Notes under the pieces: model-generated
Database searches by the model: none
What the model saw: the letters and a program-made list of their open reading frames with translations, nothing else
Told to the model about the DNA's origin: nothing
DNA from: Actinomycetes bacterium
GTDB taxonomy: Bacteria > Actinomycetota > Acidimicrobiia > Acidimicrobiales > RAAP-2
Direction: 5' to 3'
Length of the DNA stretch: 38,095 nucleotides
Assembly (NCBI GenBank): GCA_021790675.1
Contig: JAJYGN010000077.1
Span: 1 to 38,095 of the forward strand
Program-made: the position numbers and the translations under genes
Shown: positions 24,832-32,559 of the stretch, piece by piece
Position numbering within the stretch: the first letter of the stretch is position 1
Layout: each line of letters begins with the position of its first letter

Positions 24832-25263
24832 ATGTCGGCCCTAGAAGAGTCCTACGTCGAAGAGATCTACCACCCGTCCGCTCCTCACCTGCACGCCCTC
24901 GAGAGCGCGGCCGGTCCCACATGGATGACCGGTCCGAGCCTCGCGCTGCGCCGTGAGCGGCGCACGCGGCGTCTCGCGCGGCGGCGTCGCTCCCTCGCCG
25001 GACTTGTGCTGGTGCTCGCGACGATCGTTCTCGCCTGGCCGGGACACGCTTTTGGGGGAACGACGCAGAGCGGCCTGTCGACCGATCTGGCCACGAGCGC
25101 GGTGCTCGCACCAGGGATGGTCTACGTCGTCCAGCCAGGCGACAGCGTGAGCTCGATCGCCGCTCTTGTCAATCCGTCGGACCCGGCGGCGGCGCGCGTG
25201 CTCTTGATTCGCGAGCTGCGCAGCGACGTCGTGGTGGTGGGCGAGCACGTCCTAATCCCTTAA
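24832..25263 (+). CDS. SOS-induced membrane-anchored LysM protein, ChiZ/DivS-like division inhibitor candidate
   Basis: 143 residues. A cytosolic N-terminal tail (about 1-52) ends in a very basic stretch, followed by one membrane helix (about 53-73), a short linker and a C-terminal LysM domain (about 97-142; VYVVQPGDSVSSIAALVN). LysM binds the glycan of peptidoglycan, and the layout puts it outside the membrane. Layout, SOS control and position next to nrdR match M. tuberculosis Rv2719c (ChiZ) and are reminiscent of Bacillus YneA and Corynebacterium DivS, SOS proteins that halt division. No separate hydrolase domain is visible, so inhibition by binding or by protein contact is more likely than wall cutting. 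ATG has AAAGGAG 4 bases upstream. Confidence 0.85.
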   Translation: MSALEESYVEEIYHPSAPHLHALESAAGPTWMTGPSLALRRERRTRRLARRRRSLAGLVLVLATIVLAWPGHAFGGTTQSGLSTDLATSAVLAPGMVYVVQPGDSVSSIAALVNPSDPAAARVLLIRELRSDVVVVGEHVLIP

Positions 25264-25268
25264 ATTTC

Positions 25269-25289
25269 AAGGATTTCGGGTGTATCCTT
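25269..25289 (+). promoter_or_regulatory. Small hairpin sequestering the nrdR ribosome site
   Basis: AAGGAT (25269-25274) can pair with ATCCTT (25284-25289) across a 9-base loop. The first arm holds the only Shine-Dalgarno-like sequence of nrdR and the loop includes the GTG start. It may tune nrdR translation. The six-pair stem is weak and could be chance. Confidence 0.35.
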
Positions 25290-25765
25290 CCTACATGCGA
25301 TGTCCTTACTGTGCGGCTGATGATGACCGCGTGGTGGACTCGCGTCTGGCTGAAGACGGTGGTGCGATCCGGCGTCGTCGCGAGTGTGCGTCGTGTAACC
25401 AGCGCTTCACGACTTTCGAGCGAGTCGAGGAAGTGGGTCTCGTCGTCGTGAAGCGCTCCGGGGACCGCGAGCCTTTCGAGCGCGCCAAGATCCTCTCGGG
25501 GGTGCGTGCGGCGTGCAAGAACCGCCCGGTCGACGACGCCGCGATGGCGGCGATCGCCCTCTCGGTCGAGGAGTCGATGCGCCTGCTGGGTCGCGACGTG
25601 ACGAGTGAAGAGGTCGGCGTGGCGACCCTTGACGCGCTGCGTGGTGTTGACGAGGTCGCCTATGTGCGCTTCGCTTCGGTCTACAAGGGATTCGAGGACA
25701 CCGACGACTTCGCGCGCGAGATCGGCATGCTGGTCAAGTCCACGGCCCCCAAACTTCGCGGCTGA
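25280..25765 (+). CDS. nrdR: Transcriptional repressor NrdR
   Basis: 161 residues from GTG 25280, or 156 from ATG 25295. A zinc ribbon (CPYC ... CASC) is joined by RRRREC and FTTFE to an ATP-cone domain (about 50-140) that senses ATP/dATP. NrdR represses ribonucleotide reductase genes when dATP is high. The family's proteins begin M-x-CP-x-C, which favours 25295. However, AAGGA at 25269-25273 is ideally spaced (6 bases) for the GTG, and no ribosome site precedes the ATG, so the longer form is given. It lies 16 bases behind the SOS-controlled LysM gene, so damage would raise NrdR with it. Its stop overlaps the next start by 1 base. Confidence 0.96.
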   Translation: MYPSYMRCPYCAADDDRVVDSRLAEDGGAIRRRRECASCNQRFTTFERVEEVGLVVVKRSGDREPFERAKILSGVRAACKNRPVDDAAMAAIALSVEESMRLLGRDVTSEEVGVATLDALRGVDEVAYVRFASVYKGFEDTDDFAREIGMLVKSTAPKLRG

Positions 25766-26469
25766 TGCGCGAGCTGCGACTGGCGCCGACGTGCGTACTC
25801 GCCGTCTACGCGCACCCCGACGACGCGGACGTGGCGGCCGGCGGCCTGCTCGCCCGACTCGCGGCCGAGGGCGCCGCGGTGCACCTCGTGGTGGTCTGTG
25901 ACGGGTCCAAGGGCTCGCACGGCTCAAGCGACCCGTCGAGTCTGCGCGCGGCGCGCCAGGGCGAGTTGCAGCTGGCGGCCGACCTGCTCGGGGCGACCTC
26001 GGCGCTCTGCCTCGGCCAGCCCGACGGTGAAGCGGTCAACGACGCCGCTCTGCGCGAGATGCTGGTCGGACACGTGCGACGCCTGCGACCCGAGGTCGTG
26101 GTCGGGCCTGACCCCACGGCGACCTTCTTCGACGGGGTTTACGTGAACCACCGTGACCACCGCGAGACCGGCTGGGCGATGGTGGACGCCGTCGCGCCCG
26201 CCGCGGCGATGCCGCTCTACTTTCCCGACGCTGGACCCGCGCACGGAGTTACGCACCTTCTCCTGTCGGGCACCCTCGAGGCTGACGTGGTTTATGACGT
26301 CACTACGAGCATCGACACCAAGGCGAAGGCGGTCCTCGCGCACGTCTCTCAGCTCGGTGGGGACCACGAGGGCGTGCGCGGGGTCGTCTACGCGCGCGCC
26401 GAGCGGGCCGGGCGCGAGATCGGGGTGGCCTTCGGTGAAGCCTTCCGACACCTGGAACTCGGCCTCTGA
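25765..26469 (+). CDS. PIG-L family deacetylase (LmbE-like)
   Basis: 234 residues. The zinc site is readable: AHPDD (16-20, with H17 and D20 as ligand and base candidates) and H129-R-D-H132 in VNHRDHRETG. VVVCDGSKGSHGS follows the first motif, as in MshB/Mca and BshB enzymes. The family removes acetyl groups from N-acetylglucosamine-type substrates, in mycothiol synthesis, mycothiol-conjugate breakdown or antibiotic assembly. Which applies is not visible, and no other thiol-pathway gene is in the window. ATG at 25765 overlaps the nrdR stop (TGATG). The pol IV gene begins inside its last codons, so it probably belongs to the SOS transcript. Confidence 0.87.
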   Translation: MRELRLAPTCVLAVYAHPDDADVAAGGLLARLAAEGAAVHLVVVCDGSKGSHGSSDPSSLRAARQGELQLAADLLGATSALCLGQPDGEAVNDAALREMLVGHVRRLRPEVVVGPDPTATFFDGVYVNHRDHRETGWAMVDAVAPAAAMPLYFPDAGPAHGVTHLLLSGTLEADVVYDVTTSIDTKAKAVLAHVSQLGGDHEGVRGVVYARAERAGREIGVAFGEAFRHLELGL

Positions 26470-27799
26470 GGGGCCCTCGCTCGCCGAGGCGCCAATCCTG
26501 CACGTGGACCTTGACGCGTTCTTCGCGAGCGTCGAAGTCTTAGATGACCCCAGCCTGCGGGGACGTCCGGTCGCGGTCGGCGGCGCCGGGGCGCGCGGCG
26601 TGATTGCGAGCGCGAGCTACGAGGCCCGCCGCTACGGGGTCACGAGCGGCATGCCCTCGGTTACCGCCCTGCGTCGCTGCTCGGGACTCGTGATCCGCCC
26701 GGGGCGCTTTGATCGTTATGAGGAGCTTTCGCGCCAGTTCCGCGGCATCGTCGAGGACCTGACGCACCGCTACGAGGCGATCGGCCTCGACGAGGTCTTC
26801 TGCGACCTGAGCGGTCTGGTGCGCCTCGGCGTGCGCCCGGTGCCGGCGGCGCGGGCATTGCGCGCGCGCGTGATCGAAGAGATGCACCTCGACTGTGGGA
26901 TCGGCGTCGCGCGCAACAAGCTCTTCGCGAAGCTCGCCTCGCGCGAGGCGAAGTCGCGCGTGGTCGCCGGTGAATTGGTCGCCGGACCCGGGGTCTTTTA
27001 CGTCGACCACGAGACCGAGGCGCGTTGGCTCGCCGAGTTGCCGGTGCGCGCCCTCTGGGGCGTGGGTCCGGCGACGGCGGCCAAGCTTGGCCAGCTGGGA
27101 CTTACCCACGTGCGCGACCTCGCGCGGGTATCGCACGCCGATCTCACCGCCCACCTTGGCCCGGCGCTCGCCTCGACGCTGTCATCCTTCGCACGAGGCG
27201 AGGACCCCCGCGAGGTCGTTGCGGATCGCCGCGCCAAGTCACTGGGCCACGAACAGACCTTCGCGCGCTCCCTGGTCGGCGACGAGGTGATCGCCGCCGC
27301 ACGCGTGCACGCGGGCGTCGTCTCACGCGCGCTGCGCGAGCGCCACCAGCTCGCGCGCACCATCAGCGTGGTCGTGCGCTTTGACGACCGCGAGTCGCTG
27401 AGCCGCAGCCAGAGCCTGGCCTTTGGCGTCGACGATGACGAGGCGATCTTTCGCATCGCCGAGGCGCTGCTCGCCGGGGTGGACACGTCGCGCGCGGTTC
27501 GCTTGCTCGGCGTGCACGCCTCGGGGTTCCTCGCGCGCGGCGAGAGCGAGGTGCAGCTCAGCTTCGCGGTGGCGGCGGCCGACGAGACGCGCCAGCGAGC
27601 ACTCGACGAGTCGCGCGCGCGCCAGGTCGCCCACGCGGCGTTGCGAGACGCCGTGGACGAGGTGCGACGGCGCTACGGCAACGAGGCGGTCTCGCGCGCG
27701 AGTGAGCTGGGCGAGCTGGCGACTCAACGGGGGAGGTCGGCCTTCGGGCCAGGCCTCGACGCGCTATCTGACGGTGACGAGGGTCCCGATCGGCGTTGA
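26435..27799 (+). CDS. dinB: DNA polymerase IV (Y-family translesion polymerase)
   Basis: 454 residues. Catalytic carboxylates are D25 in HVDLDAFFASVE and D119-E120 in GLDEVFCDLSG. The helix-hairpin-helix region LWGVGPATAAKLGQLGL (about 205-221), the little-finger domain (about 250-365) and a C-terminal extension of about 80 residues (to DEGPDRR) follow. The only plausible start upstream of the first motif is GTG 26435, giving a 35-base overlap with the PIG-L gene in another frame; later candidates would cut into the first strand. Pol IV copies damaged templates at the cost of errors. It probably depends on the SOS promoter at 24774. Its last 36 bases overlap the convergent transpeptidase gene. 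Confidence 0.93.
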   Translation: MKPSDTWNSASEGPSLAEAPILHVDLDAFFASVEVLDDPSLRGRPVAVGGAGARGVIASASYEARRYGVTSGMPSVTALRRCSGLVIRPGRFDRYEELSRQFRGIVEDLTHRYEAIGLDEVFCDLSGLVRLGVRPVPAARALRARVIEEMHLDCGIGVARNKLFAKLASREAKSRVVAGELVAGPGVFYVDHETEARWLAELPVRALWGVGPATAAKLGQLGLTHVRDLARVSHADLTAHLGPALASTLSSFARGEDPREVVADRRAKSLGHEQTFARSLVGDEVIAAARVHAGVVSRALRERHQLARTISVVVRFDDRESLSRSQSLAFGVDDDEAIFRIAEALLAGVDTSRAVRLLGVHASGFLARGESEVQLSFAVAAADETRQRALDESRARQVAHAALRDAVDEVRRRYGNEAVSRASELGELATQRGRSAFGPGLDALSDGDEGPDRR

Positions 27800-28795
27800 A
27801 GGCCAGATGGTTTTGGCCGCGGCGAAGGGCATCTCGACGCATCCCAGGCTCTGGGGCCAGCCGTAGGTGGCGCGGATGAAGCCGTGCAGGGCGTCGCCGC
27901 CGTTGAAGTACGAGACCCAGGGAATCCCTGGATCCGAGTAGTGCGTCCCGTCGGGGTTGGTGCCCGACATCGTCTGGCTGGTGTAGCGCAGGTAGACCGG
28001 ATAGGTGCCCGTCGCGGTGGGCGAGACCGAAATGCCGGTGTTGACCAGGGTGTGAAAGCGTGCCTGGCCCGCGACGTAGAGGGTGAGCTGCTCGGGCGAG
28101 GCCATCGAGACCAGGACGTAGTTGTAGGGGTGGGCGGACACGTCGTGGGCGCGCACCGCGGACAGCAGCGCGTTCCAGGTCGTCGCGTCGGCGACCCCTG
28201 TGGTGGCCAGGTGATGGTCGTTCTGAAAGCTCATCAGCGCGCCCGTGAGAATCACGTTGGCGCCGCCTACGCGCCACTGGTTGGCGAGGCCGGCCGGAAG
28301 ATTCGGGTACGCCCAGGTGTAGGTGCCGGGAACCATCTGGACGGGATCGCTCGCGGTGGTGAGCGGCGTGAAGGTAACGGGCAGATAACCCAGCGTTGCG
28401 AGCAGCTGGTCCTCCCAGGTGACGTCGACGCCGGCGCTGGCGTCATGGGAGGCCACGGCGAGGACGCGACAGCGCGTGGTGCACGACAGGGTGGTCGGCA
28501 CGTCGATCACGTAGCGCACCGGGGCGATCATGCCCGAGGCGACGGCCTGGACCTCGCGCGGGCCGATCTGCTGCCATGACGTGGCGAGCGCCGGGTGCAC
28601 GACAAGGGGCGGCAGCTGTGAGGCGGCGACGGGCGTCGACAGGGCCAGTCGGACCAGGGGCATTGACGCCGACATGGCTCCGGTGACCGAGGCGCGGGCG
28701 GCCACTCTGGTGGCGACGCCGGCCCCGGCGCTGGTGCCGGCGAGGCCGACCAGGGCCGTCGCGAGGGCCATCGCACTGACGAGGTGGCGCTTCAT
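27764..28795 (-). CDS. L,D-transpeptidase-like YkuD-domain protein
   Basis: 343 residues. A signal peptide (about 1-26) is followed by a beta-rich Ig-like region (about 60-150), a peptidoglycan-binding-like segment (about 185-215; DHHLATTGVADATTWNALL) and a C-terminal YkuD domain (about 236-343). The catalytic histidine HG is at 304-305 and the nucleophile at C319, but the usual SHGC reads SLGC (316-319). L,D-transpeptidases make 3-3 cross-links in peptidoglycan outside the membrane. Loss of that histidine is uncommon, so activity is likely but not certain. The start could be ATG 28795 or GTG 28816; GGAGG sits 1 base from the ATG, too close for normal use. The signal peptide fits either. Confidence 0.85.
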   Translation of the reverse strand: MKRHLVSAMALATALVGLAGTSAGAGVATRVAARASVTGAMSASMPLVRLALSTPVAASQLPPLVVHPALATSWQQIGPREVQAVASGMIAPVRYVIDVPTTLSCTTRCRVLAVASHDASAGVDVTWEDQLLATLGYLPVTFTPLTTASDPVQMVPGTYTWAYPNLPAGLANQWRVGGANVILTGALMSFQNDHHLATTGVADATTWNALLSAVRAHDVSAHPYNYVLVSMASPEQLTLYVAGQARFHTLVNTGISVSPTATGTYPVYLRYTSQTMSGTNPDGTHYSDPGIPWVSYFNGGDALHGFIRATYGWPQSLGCVEMPFAAAKTIWPSTPIGTLVTVR

Positions 28796-28903
28796 ACCTC
28801 CACGATAACGGGGCACTTTGCGAGTGTTCTGTGAGGGCCCGGATTGTCACGAGTCCGTTACCGGGGAATCGCCTCGTCGGCGCCCGGTAGGATGGACGTT
28901 TCT

Positions 28904-28977
28904 GGCGGCGTGGCCGAGTGGTTAGGCAGGGGCCTGCAAAGCCCCGTACTCCGGTTCGAATCCGGACGCCGCCTCCA
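28904..28977 (+). tRNA. tRNA-Cys (anticodon GCA)
   Basis: A full cloverleaf: acceptor stem GGCGGCG with CGCCGCC, D arm with GAGTGGTTAGGC, anticodon stem GGGGC/GCCCC around the loop CTGCAAA (anticodon GCA at 28936-28938), and T arm TCCGG-TTCGAAT-CCGGA. The discriminator base is T, the main identity base of cysteine tRNA. CCA is encoded at 28975-28977. A -10-like TAGGAT lies at 28888-28893. Confidence 0.97.
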
Positions 28978-28990
28978 GATACCTTGTGGC

Positions 28991-29011
28991 GACACCCGTT
29001 GTGCTGGTGTC
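28991..29011 (+). terminator. Weak hairpin after tRNA-Cys, possible terminator
   Basis: GACACC (28991-28996) and GGTGTC (29006-29011) can form a six-pair stem with a nine-base loop, 14 bases after the tRNA. No T-run follows. The rest of the gap to 29185 shows no gene. Confidence 0.3.
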
Positions 29012-29185
29012 ACGGCTTGTTGGCCCGCTTCGGCGTCGCGATCTCTCAGCGGGATTTCGGTCCGGGCAAACCTTGCGTAAGAGAAGCCTTCAGGAATTCT
29101 TACGGGGCGATTAGCGCTTCCACAGGGCCGATCCAAACGCGTCGCGGATGCTGGTGAGACCACAGACCCGACCCGAGGAGGGCCC

Positions 29186-29659
29186 ATGTACCGTTCCACC
29201 GCCACGAAGGTGAAGCGCGCCAGTGTCTGGAGCGCCGCCGCCGCCCTCTCCATCGCTGGTGCGGTGGCCGCCGCACACCTCGCCTCGACTCCGCACCCGG
29301 CGGCCGCCCGCGCCACGAGCGTCACTCCGGCCCCATCCGTCGCGACGTCGACCGCTTCGACGAGCGCCCCGGCACGGCCGGTGTCACTGTCGACGCCGAG
29401 CGCGCCGACGCCGCGCGTCGTGCTCGCAGTCAGTACCCACTCGATCAGTGTCCGCGGCGTCAACGGGGTGGTGACCTACTCGCTCACGCCCTCGACGGCC
29501 ATTGTGAGCGGCACGAGTCACGTCACGGTGTCGAGCATCCACGCGGGAATGCGCGTGATCGTGGTGGCGTCTCCGACGGTCCCGAGTCAGGCCGCGACCA
29601 TTGGAGTCCTACCCGTGAGCGGCGGAGAGGGCGAGGGCGCGCAGGGCTTCGACCAGTAG
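29186..29659 (+). CDS. Small secreted or membrane-anchored protein with a DUF5666-like beta domain
   Basis: 157 residues. A basic start and hydrophobic stretch (about 13-32) make a signal peptide or anchor. A linker rich in Ala, Ser, Thr and Pro (about 33-75) follows. The C-terminal domain (about 76-145) has the pattern of small OB-like repeats: VVLAVSTHSISVRGVNGVVTYSL, then VTVSSIHAGMRVIVVASP and AATIGVLPV. This resembles DUF5666 domains, whose function is unknown. ATG has a strong AGGAGGG site 4 bases upstream. It stands alone before the diguanylate cyclase gene. I do not recognise a specific function. Confidence 0.7.
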   Translation: MYRSTATKVKRASVWSAAAALSIAGAVAAAHLASTPHPAAARATSVTPAPSVATSTASTSAPARPVSLSTPSAPTPRVVLAVSTHSISVRGVNGVVTYSLTPSTAIVSGTSHVTVSSIHAGMRVIVVASPTVPSQAATIGVLPVSGGEGEGAQGFDQ

Positions 29660-29813
29660 TCGTTGGCGACGAGCGCTCGACAACAAATCGCGAATGTCGC
29701 TACCTCGACCATCTCTCACGAATGTCGCAACCCGCGCGCCCGCTGGTGACGCGGGGCTAATCTCAACCCAAGCGACCGACCGGACACGGGCGTGTCCTCG
29801 GGCCGTTGCGGGA

Positions 29814-32522
29814 ATGGGGGATCTTACGACGTCGAACGATCCGAACCGCGAGTCCGTAAGCGGCGTGCTGTCACGACTGGGTGGCTTCGACTACCTGATC
29901 GGTCACTCCTCCTTCGGCGTCTTGGTGCGCGACCGCAATGGCGTCGTGACCGACTGCAACGACGCAGTTCTGCGGATCCTGGGTCGATCCCGCGACGAGC
30001 TCGTGGGCACCGAGTCGGGTTCGCGGGGCTGGGATACGGTGCACGAGGACGGCACGAGCTTCACCGTCGACGAGCTCCCGTCGACGCGCGCCGTGGCGAC
30101 CGGTGAGCCGGTACTGCGTGAGCTGATGGGAATGGAGAACGGTGCGCTGGGGCGCCGCTGGGTCATCGGCGACTCGTTCCCCCTCTTTGACGGTGGCGAG
30201 GTCGACGGTTCAGTGACCTTCATGGTGGACGCGACGGGTGCGGTCAACGCCCGTCGACAACTGGCTCTTACGTCGGCGATCACCCACGTCGTCCTGGCCG
30301 GCCACGACGAGGCGACGAGTCTGCATCGGCTCTGTGAGGTGTTGGTCGATGTGGGAGGTCTGGCGCTCGCCTGGATTGGCGAGAAGTCCACCGAGGACGG
30401 TGCGGTCCAAGTCATGCACGCGGCGGGCGAGACCGACTACCTCTACGAGGGCATGGTCTCGTGGTGGGGGACGACGGCGAGTGGTCGCGGGCCGACCGGC
30501 ACGGCCCTGCGAACGGGCATTACGCAGGTCTTCAATGACTTGGCCACCCAGTCCGACTTCGCGGTGTGGCGCGAGCGCGCCGCACAGTTCCGTCTGGGCT
30601 CTTCGCTGGCGTTGCCAATGCACCTGGTCGGGCGAACGGCCGTCTTGACGATCTATGACCGCGCGCGCTTCGCCTTCGACGAGGGGGCGGTCGAGCGCTT
30701 CGAGGACGTGGTGCGCGAGATCGAGTTCGGGCTCGAGCACGTGAACGCGGTGGCCACGACCCACGTCGCCCTCGCCGAGACCATGGCGGCGATGGAGGCC
30801 CTCACCGAGGCCCAGGGTGCGCTGAGCGACTCGGAGAGACGCTTTCGCATTGCCTTCGAGGGCAACATGGCGCCCATGCTCTTCACCGGCCTCAACGATG
30901 AGGTCATCGCAGTGAACGACGCTTTCTGCCGCCTCATCGGGCGCAGCCGCGAGGAGATTCTCGGCGAGCACTTCCCGCCCTACACCCACCCCGAGGACCT
31001 CGAGATCACCGCCGAAGCCCACCGGCGTCTCTTTGAGGGTGAGACCGACCAGATCCAGTACATCAAGCGCTACATACACAGCGACGGTCACACGATCGTG
31101 GTCCAGGTCTCTAAGCACGCGGCGCGCGACGACCGGGGTCAGCTCCTCTACTCCGTCCTCTCGGCGCGCGACATCACCGAAGAGCGCGCCCTGACCGAGA
31201 TGCTCTCGCACCAGGCGCTCCACGATCCACTCACGGGACTTGCGAACCGCGCGCTCTTCGATGACCGTCTCGCCCAGGCGGTGGCACGCAGCGAACGCTC
31301 CGGCACGATGGGTGCGGTCCTACTGCTCGACCTCGATGACTTCAAGGGGGTCAACGACACCCACGGGCACCTGGTTGGTGACGAGGTGCTGCGCGGCGTC
31401 GCGCGGCGCCTCGAGATGGTCACGCGCTCGAGCGACTCACTCTCGCGCTTTGGTGGCGACGAGTTCTTCTATCTCGCTGAGGGCCTGTCCTCGTCGAACG
31501 AGGCTGAGGAGATCGCGGCGCGCCTGATCTCGGTGCTGGGCGAGACCTTCGACTTCGACGGCCTGCACTTTCGACAGATGGCCAGCATCGGAATCGCCCT
31601 GTTCTCGGATGACGACGTCTCCGCCAGTGACATCGTCCAGCGCGCCGACCTCGCTCTCTACGAGGCGAAGAGTCGCGGCAAGGGGCGCTACGCGCTTTTT
31701 ACGCCCGACATGCACCAGGTCGCCGCGAGTCGCTTCGCCCTCACCCAGGAGCTGCACAAGGCGCGAGCCAACGGCGAGCTCGCCATGCACTATCAGCCCA
31801 TCATCGCTCTCGCAAACCACGAGGTCGTCGGGTTCGAGTCGCTGATGCGCTGGCACCACCCCGTGCGCGGCGAGATCTCGCCGGGAGTGTTCATCCCCCT
31901 GGCCGAGCGCGGCGAACTGATCTACGAACTGGGCGAGTTCGCTCTCACACAGGCCACCCGCGCCGCCGCGAACTGGCCCGCGTCACCCGGAGGCGGACGG
32001 CCCTATGTCACGGTGAACCTCTCGGCCCAAGAGTTCGCCGGTGGCGATCTCGTGACCACGGTCAGCCGGGCGCTGGTCGCCAGCGGCCTCGACCCCGGCC
32101 GGTTGGTCGTAGAGATCACCGAGAGCGCGATGATCAACGACGCCCACGACGCGCTGCGCGTGCTCGAGGGGCTCTCCGCGCTTGGCGTTGGTGTGGCGCT
32201 CGACGACTTCGGTACCGGCTACTCCTCGCTGTCGTATCTGGTGCGCCTGAGCCCCTCGATCATCAAGATCGACCGGTACTTCGTCAACCCCTCCTTTGAG
32301 AGCGTTCACAACGAGACGCTGCTCGAGACGGTGATCTCTCTTGGCGAGCGTCTCGGAATCGCGATGGTGGCCGAAGGGGTGGAGACGGTCGCCCAGCTCG
32401 ATCAGTTGCGGACCTTGGGCTGTGACGCGGCTCAGGGATTCCTCTTCTCGCCGGCAGTGCGTGGCGAAGCGGTCGCGGCGCTGATCCAACGAGGACCCTG
32501 GCCCGATCCGCGCCTCGCCTAG
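29814..32522 (+). CDS. PAS-GAF-PAS-GGDEF-EAL cyclic-di-GMP signalling protein
   Basis: 902 residues from ATG 29814; an upstream in-frame ATG at 29694 would add 40 low-complexity residues and is less likely. The order is PAS (about 25-140), GAF (about 155-320), PAS (about 345-460), GGDEF (about 470-640) and EAL (about 650-900). The cyclase site is intact: RFGGDEF with GGDEF at 547-551. The phosphodiesterase site keeps its key residues: E675 in FESLMRW (ESL in place of EAL), NLSAQEF, EITES, DDFGTGYSSL, IKIDRYF, AEGVET and AAQGFLFSP. Both activities could therefore work, with the sensory domains choosing between them. No transmembrane segment is seen, so the signal is cytosolic. No c-di-GMP target lies nearby. 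Confidence 0.93.
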   Translation: MGDLTTSNDPNRESVSGVLSRLGGFDYLIGHSSFGVLVRDRNGVVTDCNDAVLRILGRSRDELVGTESGSRGWDTVHEDGTSFTVDELPSTRAVATGEPVLRELMGMENGALGRRWVIGDSFPLFDGGEVDGSVTFMVDATGAVNARRQLALTSAITHVVLAGHDEATSLHRLCEVLVDVGGLALAWIGEKSTEDGAVQVMHAAGETDYLYEGMVSWWGTTASGRGPTGTALRTGITQVFNDLATQSDFAVWRERAAQFRLGSSLALPMHLVGRTAVLTIYDRARFAFDEGAVERFEDVVREIEFGLEHVNAVATTHVALAETMAAMEALTEAQGALSDSERRFRIAFEGNMAPMLFTGLNDEVIAVNDAFCRLIGRSREEILGEHFPPYTHPEDLEITAEAHRRLFEGETDQIQYIKRYIHSDGHTIVVQVSKHAARDDRGQLLYSVLSARDITEERALTEMLSHQALHDPLTGLANRALFDDRLAQAVARSERSGTMGAVLLLDLDDFKGVNDTHGHLVGDEVLRGVARRLEMVTRSSDSLSRFGGDEFFYLAEGLSSSNEAEEIAARLISVLGETFDFDGLHFRQMASIGIALFSDDDVSASDIVQRADLALYEAKSRGKGRYALFTPDMHQVAASRFALTQELHKARANGELAMHYQPIIALANHEVVGFESLMRWHHPVRGEISPGVFIPLAERGELIYELGEFALTQATRAAANWPASPGGGRPYVTVNLSAQEFAGGDLVTTVSRALVASGLDPGRLVVEITESAMINDAHDALRVLEGLSALGVGVALDDFGTGYSSLSYLVRLSPSIIKIDRYFVNPSFESVHNETLLETVISLGERLGIAMVAEGVETVAQLDQLRTLGCDAAQGFLFSPAVRGEAVAALIQRGPWPDPRLA

Positions 32523-32559
32523 TAGTCGTTGGCTACCATGGCGCGACGAAGGGAGTCGC

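Noticed and set aside
29655-32533. Identical 13-base segments just after the genes on either side of the GGDEF-EAL gene, looking like target-site duplications
   Set aside because: Both overlap stop codons in a GC-rich genome, and 13-mers are expected to recur several times by chance in 38 kb. No transposase or terminal inverted repeats are present.
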